The notes under the pieces: generated by a model
Databases searched by the model: none
What the model saw: the letters and a program-made list of their open reading frames with translations, nothing else
What the model was told of the DNA's origin: nothing
Part shown: one piece after another, positions 1-8,800 of the stretch
Position numbering within the stretch: position 1 is the stretch's first letter
How the letters are laid out: the number at the start of each line of letters is the position of its first letter
Assembly (NCBI GenBank): GCA_964537285.1
Contig: CAZHZT010000150.1
Span: 1 to 12,615 of the forward strand
Direction of reading: 5' to 3'
Source: CAZHZT01 sp964537285
GTDB lineage: Bacteria > Bacteroidota > Bacteroidia > Chitinophagales > Saprospiraceae
Length of the DNA stretch: 12,615 nt
Position numbers and translations under genes: made by a program

Positions 1-136
1 TTTTTAACGGCTGCCAGCCTTCCAAAAAGCTAAATTGAATAAGGCCGGTCTTAAAACATTGATTTACAGTGCCTATTTTTAAGAACCTTGACAACATAAA
101 GTTCCTTAAAGTTAAGGGATGACTCATGTTTATTCT

Positions 137-1249
137 CTACTTATCTTTATATTCATCTTTTAAGATTGAAGCAAACTTCTTCTTTACTTTCTCTACTTTA
201 GGGCGAGAGATGCTTCTCACATTCGGATTGCCCGGGTGAATCTCGTAATAATCCTGATGGTAAGATTCTGCTACCCAGAATTGAGTGTATGGAGATAGCT
301 CCGTTGCAATTTCCTCATCCAGGCGATTTTCTTCTCTAACTGTTGCAAAAAAAGCTTCGACAGCTGCTTTTTGTGCTTCATTGTGATAAAAAATAGCTGA
401 ACGGTACTGCGGCCCAACGTCTGGCCCCTGACGATCGACCTGAGTAGGATCGTGTGCCACAAAAAAGACTTCCAATAGCGTATTGAAATCCACTTTATTG
501 GGATTGTAGTAGATCATGATAGCTTCAGCATGACGAGTGGTTCCCGTTCCAATCAGTTCGTAAGACGGATATTCTTTCGTGCCTCCTGAATAACCACTGA
601 TGACATCTACTACGCCTTTGATTCTTTCGAAAGCAGCTTCCGTACACCAGAAACAACCTCCTGCAAATGTTGCCACATCGTATTTTTCATACCCCTTTCC
701 GTCAATGTACTCGTCAATCGGCACCACGCCTTTGTTAACCACTTTTTTAGGTTTTGCCTGTTCTTCAGGCGTAGGGACAAAATCCAGGCTCACCGAATTG
801 ACGCAATGGTGCGTTAATTTAGGCGTAAAGCCTTCCCCGCGGAAAACATGGCCAAGGTGGCCGTCACAATTGCTACACACTATTTCAGTTCTTCTGCCAT
901 CGGCATCCATCACTTCTCTTACATTATCCTTGATCATGTCATCGAAGCTTGGCCAGCCGGTGCCGGAGTCGAATTTATCACTAGAGTTGAATAATGGCTG
1001 ATTGCACTGGCGGCAGATATAGGTTCCATCCCCTTTAAAATCATGGAATTTGCCTGTAAAGGCTCTTTCAGTACCTTTATAAACGATCACTTTTTGCTCT
1101 TCAGAATTCAACTCGTTATAATCCTCCGGATCAGTAACTACCTCAGGTAAACTGGTAAGTGTAGTGGATACACTGCTTTTCTGAGCGCAAGCAGCAAAGA
1201 TCATAGCTGCCATCAGGCTCATAAACAGGAAAAGCTTTTTAAATTGCAT
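137..1249 (-). CDS. msrBA: Lipoprotein methionine sulfoxide reductase, MsrB-MsrA fusion
   Basis: Bifunctional enzyme reducing the R (MsrB) and S (MsrA) epimers of methionine sulfoxide in oxidised proteins. The N-terminus is a signal peptide of 20 residues ending in a lipobox (FAAC, Cys21), so it is probably a membrane-anchored lipoprotein facing the periplasm. The MsrB domain spans about residues 45-160: zinc ligands Cys79/Cys82 (CRQC) and Cys125/Cys128 (CSNC), the GTGWPSF motif at 96-102, and catalytic Cys149 in HHCVNSVSLDF. The MsrA domain follows, about 190-360: GGCFWC with catalytic Cys199, and the YHQDYYEIHP motif near the C-terminus. The Cys after FW (Cys202) replaces the more usual Gly and may be a resolving thiol (inference). 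Start is ATG at 1249; stop is TAG. B-before-A order is known in other bacteria. A 14-bp palindrome (104-117) lies just past the stop. It reads as a stand-alone housekeeping gene with no evident link to its neighbours. Confidence 0.96.
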   Translation of the reverse strand: MQFKKLFLFMSLMAAMIFAACAQKSSVSTTLTSLPEVVTDPEDYNELNSEEQKVIVYKGTERAFTGKFHDFKGDGTYICRQCNQPLFNSSDKFDSGTGWPSFDDMIKDNVREVMDADGRRTEIVCSNCDGHLGHVFRGEGFTPKLTHHCVNSVSLDFVPTPEEQAKPKKVVNKGVVPIDEYIDGKGYEKYDVATFAGGCFWCTEAAFERIKGVVDVISGYSGGTKEYPSYELIGTGTTRHAEAIMIYYNPNKVDFNTLLEVFFVAHDPTQVDRQGPDVGPQYRSAIFYHNEAQKAAVEAFFATVREENRLDEEIATELSPYTQFWVAESYHQDYYEIHPGNPNVRSISRPKVEKVKKKFASILKDEYKDK

Positions 1250-1272
1250 AATGAATGTTTTGTTTTGTTAGG

Positions 1273-1336
1273 CAGCGCTTTTTAGCTTTATCATCTCTCG
1301 TCGGCCGCCAAGAGAGCATCAACCTAAAAAGCGCTG
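1273..1336. repeat. 13-bp perfect inverted repeat upstream of msrBA
   Basis: CAGCGCTTTTTAG (1273-1285) and its exact reverse complement (1324-1336) enclose 38 bases. A nested CTCTC/GAGAG pair lies at 1295-1299 and 1312-1316. It sits about 25-90 bases upstream of the msrBA start codon, so it could be a regulatory structure in its leader or promoter region, or the ends of a decayed small element. The whole 1250-1676 stretch has no credible gene: the only forward frame (1255-1467) reads through these palindromes and resembles nothing. A smaller hairpin, ATTCCT-aaga-AGGAAT, is at 1381-1396. Nothing recognisable was seen in 1465-1588. Confidence 0.6.
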
Positions 1337-1402
1337 TGGCTATAAAATGTCATATTAGTTACTCAATAAGGAGTTTAATTATTCCTAAGAAGGAATTTTG
1401 TT

Positions 1403-1463
1403 TGGCGAGACACTCGTTTTTTGATTTTTTCGAAGAAAAAATCAAAAAACGGGCATCTCGCCA
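1403..1463. repeat. Long hairpin, 25 paired bases, between PcfJ-like gene and msrBA
   Basis: A near-perfect palindrome: TGGCGAGA (1403-1410) pairs with TCTCGCCA (1456-1463). After a 4-by-4 internal mismatch, a perfect 17-bp stem follows (1415-1431 with 1435-1451), closed by a GAA loop. The inner stem is T-rich on one strand and A-rich on the other, so a transcript from either direction would fold and be flanked by U-rich or A-rich runs. It lies downstream of the minus-strand PcfJ-like gene and upstream of msrBA. A bidirectional terminator fits; a miniature palindromic transposable element is the alternative. Confidence 0.6.
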
Positions 1464-1588
1464 TTAAAAAACTTTTCTTTCAGGAGCAATGAACTGCTTG
1501 TTAAATAACTTCATAGCTAGAACTAAGCGTTCATCAATTGGTTGAGAAATAGAATCGATTTTAAGTATATTTTAATAGTTAACAAAAG

Positions 1589-1662
1589 ACGGTCAACGGT
1601 CAACGGGGAACGGTTAACGGATGTGGTAAAACGGTTTCCCGTTGACCGTTAACCGTTAACCG
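1589..1662. repeat. Heptanucleotide repeat array A, inverted halves forming a hairpin
   Basis: Forward heptads (ACGGTCA, ACGGTCA, ACGGGGA, ACGGTTA) at 1589-1620 are followed by reverse-complement heptads at 1633-1662. The two 30-base arms (1590-1619 and 1633-1662) pair at roughly 24 of 30 positions, leaving a loop of about 13 bases. The array begins 14 bases past the stop codon of the minus-strand PcfJ-like gene, so the folded transcript could act as a terminator or 3' stabiliser. It belongs to the same family as the arrays at 3501, 4683, 10615 and 11882. Confidence 0.75.
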
Positions 1663-1676
1663 CAATTTGTGGGGAA

Positions 1677-3329
1677 TTAGAACTTTATTCCTTGCCCTCT
1701 ACACCAAATCTTGATGATGTTCATCTCTTTTTCTGAAGGTATTTTGTTCATTTTTCCGTATGATTGAACGAGTCTTAGCTTTTGGATTTCAATAGTCACA
1801 ATGCTTTTCCGGTTTTTATTCTCATCTAGCAATCGAAGCGACCAGATAGAGGAATTTCCATTGATGCAGCTTATTGCATAAGAACCGACACAGTGTCTCA
1901 TTTGAGCGCCTTCCTGGTTGATCATGTTTCTACTCGTCAGCTCAATAATTTTGTATTTTTTACCTTCCTTGCTGAAACCCCATGGTTTAATGGATGTGTG
2001 ACTTTTCCATGTTTGCACCACTTCCTGTTCAGCCTTTTTCCTTTGTTGTCTAATTCTTTCTAATTCACGTTCTCTTCTGAGCGCTGCACGTTCATTGATA
2101 TGGCGATAATAATTCCTGCGATCGCGCAAAATGGATTGCATGGATCTGCGTTGAAGGCTAAAATTTGGTTTATCCCTTAAACAGTGGGCCAGGTAACCGA
2201 ACAAATCTTCGACTTCTCTGTCCGGGACAATATCGAAGTTCTCTGCAACTAATTTTTGAATTACCGGGGCCCATTTTTCCAGCTCCTTTTTTATGCCATC
2301 CCCATCTTTAGCATGATGAACAAATTTTTGTATACCTTCTATCATTCTTGGAGAAGCTCCGTAAGCTTTCCCGAAAATGTAGAGATAGGCATCTCCTTTA
2401 ATCTCCTCTGAATAAGGAAGGGTGACAAAGACCTTTGCCATCCTGCGTGTGTAGGGTCTTGGGTCTGGGCCTTTAGACAATTTCCCGCCGGAAGCAATGT
2501 GCATAAATTCCGGACTTCCAAAAGTGTACACCTTCCTTCTGCTTCGATATTTGATACCATTGTTCCAGAGGATATAAGCTGGGCAATACTTAACGATGGT
2601 ATGAAAATCAGTTTTGAAATAAGTATGGTCACTATCCCTATTTGCTTTGTGTCTGATATAGTGCAACTCCCAAAGCTTAAACCAATCTGCGATAAGACCT
2701 GGGTTTAAGTCAAAGAGTTTCCAGAAAAACTCTATTTGAAAACGCTCAAGAAAGCTATCGAAATACTTTTCCATGAAAAGGGCCATCAAAGCAGGTGTAT
2801 CACTAACCAGCTTTTCATGAGGTAATAACGCCAGGATTTCAATCCCTAGCAGCCCCTTGTCAGTGGGAAGTGCTTTAAAGTGGTCATTGAAAAAGTTTAC
2901 GATAAGCTGTACCTTAGTAAGACTTAGTTTACAAATTAGCTCCAGCCGATCCACAGAAAGGGTATCTAGCATTTTGGAATCCAGTATTTTGATTAGGTAT
3001 GCGCTTTCAAGTGCATTACTACAAAGCGTCACCAAAGCTTTTAATGCAATGCTACCTTTAGGCAGCTGCCGTTCTCCTTCAAGTAAGTCATTGAAGTAGT
3101 TCGTCAACCAATCGTTTTTACCCTGTTTAAGGTTAAGGGTGAAAACCGTTTGCCTGTTCATCAATAATCGATACAGGCGCAATAGAAAAGTTATGTTAGA
3201 GGCTTTTAGCAATGGCTTCAAATGTTCATGCTTATTTAAGCAAGCCATTTCCTCATAGAACTTAAGCTTTTCTACTTCATTTTCATAGCACTCTCTTTCA
3301 AGAATTTGGATTAAATCGGTTTTTGACAT
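1677..3329 (-). CDS. PcfJ-like domain protein
   Basis: A 550-residue protein of unknown biochemical role. The C-terminal quarter carries the conserved core of the PcfJ-like family, named after a protein of the enterococcal conjugative plasmid pCF10 but common on Bacteroidota chromosomes and mobile elements. Visible motifs: HCVGSY at about 479-484, a conserved SIWSLR strand, VTIEI at about 511-515, and VQSYGKMN at about 521-528. The N-terminal 350 residues are alpha-helical with many Leu/Phe; a highly charged Arg/Glu-rich helix (probable coiled coil) precedes the core. No signal peptide or membrane span is seen. I chose ATG at 3329, preceded by GGAAA; an in-frame GTG at 3362 would add 11 residues. 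It is transcribed divergently from the iSTAND gene and flanked by matching repeats at 1625-1650 and 3515-3540, suggesting cassette-like mobility. No function should be assumed. Confidence 0.8.
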   Translation of the reverse strand: MSKTDLIQILERECYENEVEKLKFYEEMACLNKHEHLKPLLKASNITFLLRLYRLLMNRQTVFTLNLKQGKNDWLTNYFNDLLEGERQLPKGSIALKALVTLCSNALESAYLIKILDSKMLDTLSVDRLELICKLSLTKVQLIVNFFNDHFKALPTDKGLLGIEILALLPHEKLVSDTPALMALFMEKYFDSFLERFQIEFFWKLFDLNPGLIADWFKLWELHYIRHKANRDSDHTYFKTDFHTIVKYCPAYILWNNGIKYRSRRKVYTFGSPEFMHIASGGKLSKGPDPRPYTRRMAKVFVTLPYSEEIKGDAYLYIFGKAYGASPRMIEGIQKFVHHAKDGDGIKKELEKWAPVIQKLVAENFDIVPDREVEDLFGYLAHCLRDKPNFSLQRRSMQSILRDRRNYYRHINERAALRRERELERIRQQRKKAEQEVVQTWKSHTSIKPWGFSKEGKKYKIIELTSRNMINQEGAQMRHCVGSYAISCINGNSSIWSLRLLDENKNRKSIVTIEIQKLRLVQSYGKMNKIPSEKEMNIIKIWCRGQGIKF

Positions 3330-3500
3330 GACGTTTCCATTATGTTCAAGGGGCTTAACCACGATTTTGAAGAAATAATTTCAATAAATTCAGCTTTTTT
3401 TAAGCAAATAATAGATTTTAAAGTTTTTTTTAATTTTTTGAAAAAAAACTCTTCCCACGGAACTTTTACCTGCTCAAATCAAGTTAACACCATCAATTAG

Positions 3501-3549
3501 ACGGTTAACGGTTGGGTAAAACGGTTTATCGTTGACCGTTTCCCGTTTA
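3501..3549. repeat. Heptanucleotide repeat array B in the divergent intergenic region
   Basis: A short array of ACGGTTA-type heptads in both orientations. ACGGTTAACGGT (3501-3512) is matched by a near reverse complement at 3528-3539 (10 of 12). Bases 3515-3540 are identical at 24 of 26 positions to 1625-1650, in the same orientation, on the other side of the PcfJ-like gene. The remaining divergent region (3330-3609) is very AT-rich with poly-T/poly-A runs at 3395-3450. It must hold promoters for both genes, but I see no confident TTTG/TAnnTTTG pair of the Bacteroidota type. Confidence 0.65.
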
Positions 3550-3609
3550 TTGTATTTTTTAAAAGAAATTTTAAATTAATTTTTTATGAAAAATATGTAA
3601 GTTTACGCA

Positions 3610-4689
3610 GTGAAGGTGTTTCCCTCGGAAAACAACATCTACTTGGCGGACGAATCTACAAATATCGAAGGATTAAGGAAGCAGGTTGAACTCCTGCTCA
3701 AAAAAGTACAGGCCATTGAAGAAGGCCTCATACTTAATAATGACCCTTTGGAGGAATTTCGCCTGAACGAAATCCTCAAAACCACCCAGGAGGAATTAAG
3801 TGCTTCCAAAAAACGACTCCGGGAAGCACTTATTCAGGAAAAACAACAATCCATTACTTCGGACGAACCTGCCGAAAAAGATCTTTTCCACGATTATCAC
3901 CGATATACCTGTGATCGGGTGGTGCAAAACGATTCGTTTTTTGAGCATTACAAGCAGCAAGTGGATCACAAAGCCCAGTTTTTCTATATCTATGGCCTCG
4001 ATCGCCAGTCTCACATCAGTTTATTTCGCCGTTTTTCTTATGAATTGCAGGGATTGCTTCAGGCACACCTCAACCCTGACCTGATGTCCAGCTGCAAGGT
4101 GGAGCGAGCGGAAGTGACTTTTGACTTCAGCAATAATGAATCTTTTTACAAAGAAAATATCATCAAAGGGCTGTTTGCTGCCTTTAGCCTGAATCCGAAT
4201 GATCAGGAGCCACTACTGGAGCGTAATTTATGCTACCTGCTGGAAAAAAGCCCGAGCCTCAACGCCCTGGGAAAAGAGGATTATGTGTGTTGCTACCTCA
4301 GCATAAGTGAGTGGGACTGGGACGCGGAGATTACACCCAAAGTGGTGAACTGGATCATGAATGCTTTCTGTGCCGATAAGTTGCCCGCTAATAGTCCGAC
4401 ATTCCTGTTTTTCTTCGGGGTAGAATTCGAGGATGAAGATAGTGAGGTGAAAGATGAAGTGGAGGAGGCTATTCGCGAGGGTGGGAAAATTGTGCGTCTG
4501 CCGGAATTGCATATGGTCAAGGAGAAAGATATTCGCCGCTGGGTTTCTAAATATCGCCAACTGGCACCTTCGGGAAAAGAGCGGCGTGCATTATTTAAAA
4601 AGCATTTTAAAGATGATGCGGAGTATTTTATGGATGATGTGGAAATTGAATTGAAACGGATTATTGATTTGTTTAACAAGCACGGTTAA
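3610..4689 (+). CDS. Coiled-coil/effector-associated plus inactive STAND (iSTAND-like) protein
   Basis: 359 residues, cytosolic, no signal or membrane span. Residues 19-80 are a helical hairpin or coiled coil with a signature (LILNNDPLEEFRLNEI, 40-55) resembling effector-associated domains at the N-termini of bacterial conflict-system proteins. Residues 91-330 look like a STAND-type NTPase fold with a ruined P-loop: the YGLDRQSHISLFRRF stretch (128-142) occupies the Walker A position without GxxxxGK[ST]. Hydrophobic strands at 228-238 and 265-273 (FLFFFGVEF) take the Walker B and sensor places, and LPELHMVKEKDIRRW (297-311) is the helix seen in iSTAND-type proteins. Such proteins act as adaptors beside MoxR-vWA modules and are thought to dock effectors through the small N-terminal domain (inference from context). 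Start is GTG, with another GTG two codons on. The stop codon TAA lies inside the first heptad of repeat array C. First gene of a probable three-gene operon. Confidence 0.72.
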   Translation: MKVFPSENNIYLADESTNIEGLRKQVELLLKKVQAIEEGLILNNDPLEEFRLNEILKTTQEELSASKKRLREALIQEKQQSITSDEPAEKDLFHDYHRYTCDRVVQNDSFFEHYKQQVDHKAQFFYIYGLDRQSHISLFRRFSYELQGLLQAHLNPDLMSSCKVERAEVTFDFSNNESFYKENIIKGLFAAFSLNPNDQEPLLERNLCYLLEKSPSLNALGKEDYVCCYLSISEWDWDAEITPKVVNWIMNAFCADKLPANSPTFLFFFGVEFEDEDSEVKDEVEEAIREGGKIVRLPELHMVKEKDIRRWVSKYRQLAPSGKERRALFKKHFKDDAEYFMDDVEIELKRIIDLFNKHG

Positions 4690-4807
4690 CGGAATACGAA
4701 ATGCGGGGAACGGTTAACGGGGAACGAAATGCGGGGAACGGTTAACGGGGAACGGTTAACGGGGAACGGTTAACGGGAAACGAAATACGGGAAACGGGGA
4801 ACGAAGG
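4683..4807. repeat. Heptanucleotide repeat array C between iSTAND and MoxR genes
   Basis: About 17 tandem heptads, mostly ACGGTTA and ACGGGGA alternating as a 14-base unit, with variants ACGGGAA, ACGAAAT and GCGGGGA. The first heptad (GGTTAAC) provides the last codon and stop of the iSTAND gene; the last ends 60 bases before the preferred ATG of the MoxR gene. If the three genes share one transcript, the array lies in its inter-cistronic leader. Tandem heptads are prone to slipped-strand copy-number change. Confidence 0.85.
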
Positions 4808-4866
4808 ATTTGGAATCCGAGCAAAACAACATTTACAAGAAAGAAGAAAGCAATAAAAACACCAAC

Positions 4867-5820
4867 ATGTCTATACTCAACAAACGCAATGTTAAAAAGC
4901 CTTTCAAACCAAAGGATTACATCATGCACGAGGAATTGCGCAATGCCGTAGAAGTGGCTATTGCGCTTGACCAACCTTTACTCCTCACCGGAGAGCCGGG
5001 GACCGGCAAGACCAAACTCGCCTTCAAAGTGGCCGACGAACTCAGCCAGGATAAAAATGCCGGTTTCTCCAGGGAGCCGCTGGTGTTCAATACCAAAACC
5101 ACCTCCACCGCCCGCGATCTGTTCTACACCTACGATGCTGTTTCTCACTTCCAGGCAGCCAATATCAAGCGGCAAGAAGGCGAAGCCGTGCCCATTACGA
5201 AAGATTTTATTGAACTGCAGGCGTTGGGTAAAGCCATTGCCTTTACCGGCCCCGAGAAGGTCGATCCATCTAAAATCAATACGGATCTGCCGGATAAACC
5301 CGTGAGTTCCGTCGTGCTTATCGATGAAATCGATAAGGCACCCCGTGACTTTACGAACGATATTTTGAATGAGATTGAAAATTATTCTTTTAAAATAAAG
5401 GAGCAGGAAAACTATCAGATTAAGCGCGGCGAAGACAAGCAAATTGTGGTGATCATGACCAGTAACTCGGAGAAAAACCTGCCCGATGCTTTTTTGCGCC
5501 GTTGTGTTTTTTACCATATCCCATATCCGAGTCAGGAGCTGATGCTGGAAATTGTGAAAAGTCAGCTGGGCGGGGCCACGAATTATACCGAAACAGCCCT
5601 TAAGGAAATGATCGCTCGCTTCGATGATATTCGTAAAAAAACGCCACGGAAGCCTCCGGCTACGGCGGAATTAATTTCCTGGCTGCGCATCCTGGAGTTG
5701 CAGGGCTATTTAGATAAAAATGATGCAGAGCAACAGAAATTGATGCTGCAAAACCTGTCCATTTTAGTGAAAACGCGGGAGGACCTGGAGGCCATTCGTG
5801 CTTTTTTCAAAAAAGCCTAG
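4867..5820 (+). CDS. MoxR-type AAA+ ATPase
   Basis: An AAA+ ATPase of the MoxR/AAA_5-like group that works with vWA-domain partners as an ATP-driven remodelling or switch module. Visible from the ATG: Walker A GEPGTGKT at 42-49, Walker B with its extension (VVLIDEIDKAPRDFTND, about 149-165), sensor 1 region VVIMTSNSEKNLPDAF and an arginine-finger-like FLRRC. A helical lid follows, ending near residue 317. No membrane span. I prefer ATG at 4867, after an A-rich leader as usual in Bacteroidota and directly before the conserved region; an in-frame TTG at 4810 would add 19 low-complexity residues. The stop TAG is in the same frame as the next gene, whose first usable start (TTG) is nine bases later. 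Tight spacing and frame continuity imply translational coupling with the vWA-FGE receptor, its likely direct partner. Confidence 0.93.
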   Translation: MSILNKRNVKKPFKPKDYIMHEELRNAVEVAIALDQPLLLTGEPGTGKTKLAFKVADELSQDKNAGFSREPLVFNTKTTSTARDLFYTYDAVSHFQAANIKRQEGEAVPITKDFIELQALGKAIAFTGPEKVDPSKINTDLPDKPVSSVVLIDEIDKAPRDFTNDILNEIENYSFKIKEQENYQIKRGEDKQIVVIMTSNSEKNLPDAFLRRCVFYHIPYPSQELMLEIVKSQLGGATNYTETALKEMIARFDDIRKKTPRKPPATAELISWLRILELQGYLDKNDAEQQKLMLQNLSILVKTREDLEAIRAFFKKA

Positions 5821-5829
5821 CAACGCACA

Positions 5830-8800
5830 TTGGCGAAAGAAGCTCCACATATCATTTTTCCGCTTGACAGTCTGATCGAGCAACTGCGTTTGTCTGGCCT
5901 GGAGGTGACGCCCGGGCAGCGCCTGCAATTGCTGCAGACCCTGGATGCTTTTGGCACGGAAGCCCTCCGGCAGCCGGAAAAACTAAAATATCGCTTGTGC
6001 CCGCTCATCGCGCATTCCGCTACTCAGCAAACACAGTTTTACCAGGCTTTTGATCGCTTTCTGGAGAATGCAAGGGCTTATGAATTGCCGGAAAAAGTGG
6101 AACTCCGCTGGTGGCAACAGATTCCCCGCTACGTCTGGGGAATCATCGCCTTAACTACTTTGGGCGTTATTGCTTTTCTGCTGCTCTCTCGTGAGCGTCC
6201 GGAAGTCGACCCATCGCCCATTCTTCATTTTCAAAAACCTTCAAGTATTTCTTTGGGAGATACCGTTTTTTTTGAGAATCGCTCCACGAACATTGATACC
6301 GGCGAAGTTGAGTTTCGATGGGAACTCATTGATTCCGATAGCAACGTAATTGAAAAGTTTATAGAGAAAAGCTATCACTGGAGCTTACCCATTACAGAAT
6401 CGGGGATAAGCCATTATAAAACGGTGCGCCTCATTGCTTTCGACCGAAACAGCACTTTTCGCGATACCCTTGAAGACGAATTTCTTCTTCGATGCAACGA
6501 TTTTCCGGGCTACTCTGGAATCGTAGCGCCTTTAAACACGCAGGAGGATAGTGTATTTTTTCAATTGGCTGAGCCGGAAGATGCCAGCCTGCTATACGAA
6601 TGGGATTTCGGGGACAGCACCTCTGCCGAGGGTTATCAGGTTGAGCATATTTATAATAAAGCGGGCGTTTATAATGTAGAACTCAAGATTTATCGGCCGA
6701 ATACGGAAGGACATTGCGAGCAGTTGCTTTCGCACCGCATTGTGGTCAAGCAGGAAAAAGTATTTTTAACCTATAAAAAATTACAGGCAGATGTTGCGCC
6801 CTTTATTTTCCGGATCGGCATTGGGACATGGATACTGCTGAGCCTTCTAACGCTTGCAGCAGCCTTCTTTTTGATCCGCTGGCTGCGGCAGTCTCCACCA
6901 GAACCCGAGAAAGACCCCAAAGAGAAAAGAACAAAAATACTGGATGAGCGCTTCGCGCACAGCGATAAAGGGCCTTACTTCATACCTTTCCGCTCCAATA
7001 ATCATTTACTAAAAACCGATCAGCGTCTGTTTCGGCTGGCCGATAATCTTCGCCAGCGTCAGGAAGGATTGCGTCGTAATCTGGATATTCCCGCCACCAT
7101 CAAACAGACCATTGAGCAAGGCGGCTTCCCCAGCGTACAATGGAAAATGAGTAGTGTGCCGCCCGAGTATTTGTTCTTGATCGATGAGCAGGCACCGCAT
7201 AGCCATCAGGCCGCCTTGTATGCATATTTATATGAATTTTTAAAAGGGCAGGACGTCCACGTAGTTGCTTTTTGGTATAAAACCGAGTTTAACCGCTTTT
7301 GGAACGAAGAACATCCCGACGGCCTTTCATTGGAGGCCGTTCAAGGTCGTTATCCCTTCCACCGCTTATTGTTAATGGGAGACGCCCACGCCCTGATGGA
7401 GCCATTTGCCCGCAATAAGCCTGAATTGCAGGCGGAAAAAGCGCAGCTTTTCGAGCATTGGAAACACCGCATTCTCCTCACGCCCTTCCCGGCTAATTCA
7501 TGGACATACGTAGAGGATACTCTTTACCAGCTTTTTCCGATGTTTTCTAACAATGGCGAAGGTCTGCAATCAGCCATTGCTTTCCTTGATCTGGAGCGCG
7601 ACGAAGAAGATGAGCGCGCCATGCCGGCATTTGCTCAATGGCAGGAAGCTCAGGATCAACCGCCTCGACCACCGGATGCGAATTACCGGAACTGGAAAAA
7701 GCCAAGGACCTATCAGGAGTACCTTAAAAATGATAAAGCCCTTTATCGCTGGCTTTGCGCACTCGCTGTATATCCCAATCCCGATTGGTCCTTAACGATT
7801 GCCATCGGTAATGCCATTGGAGCACCCGTTAATCTGGACAACCTGCAAGTGCTGGCTCATATTCCCTTCTTACAGGGGAAGGCTTTTTCTCCACGCTTGC
7901 GCAAGGAACTGCTGGCAGAACTAGATGAAGAGACCGAAAAAAAGGCCCGGGAGGCAGTGAAAAAAGAACTGGAAGCCATTGCTCCGCAGCTGAAAAACAG
8001 CCATGCCAATCTGGAATTGCAGCGCAACCTGGCGATGCAGTCTTTTTTGCTGGCGCCTAAAGATCCGGAACATGCGGATACGATCCGGCATTTGCTGGAA
8101 ACAGATGTGCTGGGCAAAAAACAGATTGCCGAACTGAATTATGCCGTAGAACGGGAAGTGAAGAAAGGAGAAGACATCTGGGGCTGGCTCACTCAATTTG
8201 ACCCGGATTATGCGGATTTGGAGGAGGAGCAGGATGTGAGGAGGAAATCCCCTTTGATATTGGGAAGGGATTTTTATTGGGGTATTTTATGTAGTTTGCT
8301 GGCTTTGATTGGTGCATTTGGGATCTTTTGGACGGATGGAACTGAAATAGATGGGAATGCTTCTGCTAGGGATAATCTTTTCTATTCAGTGGTAGAAACC
8401 GTGGACAGTGCAGTGATTTATAATAACCTGGGCGTGGAAAGGTGGCAGGATGCCCTTGAAGCTTCCGACGATAATCTTCTGGATGCGGCAGCGCAAGCAC
8501 GAGCTTATTTTAATAAAGCGATCGGAATTAGTGCGGATGGGAGCTATCCTTTGGCGGAAAATAACCTTGCAAAGGCTTTTTACCACTCAGGTATTTTTTA
8601 TTATCATCAATATTTACAGGATTTTAAGGAGGAAGAATTGCTACGACAGGCAAAGTTATCGTTTTTTGAGGCGGGTAAAACCCCTGAGCTTTATCTGGAT
8701 GGCCGCCATGCGGAAGGACTGGCCAATTATTACCAGGATCGCCGGCCTGAAGCGAATTCCATTTACAATGAATTATCCGCTATTCGTTACTTCGACACGC

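Noticed and set aside
1..136. Gene fragment at the left edge
   Set aside because: Frames are short and full of stops; only a 14-bp palindrome (104-117) stands out.
600..1001. 133-codon plus-strand open frame over msrBA
   Set aside because: It is antisense to conserved MsrA/MsrB motifs, and its Ser/Thr/Pro-rich product is typical of a shadow frame.
1255..1467. 70-codon plus-strand frame between msrBA and the PcfJ-like gene
   Set aside because: It is made largely of the two palindromes; its end (FFDFFEEKIKKR) is just the long hairpin translated.
4978..5517. 179-codon minus-strand open frame inside the MoxR gene
   Set aside because: It lies antisense to the Walker A and B region of a clear AAA+ gene and its translation matches no recognisable family.
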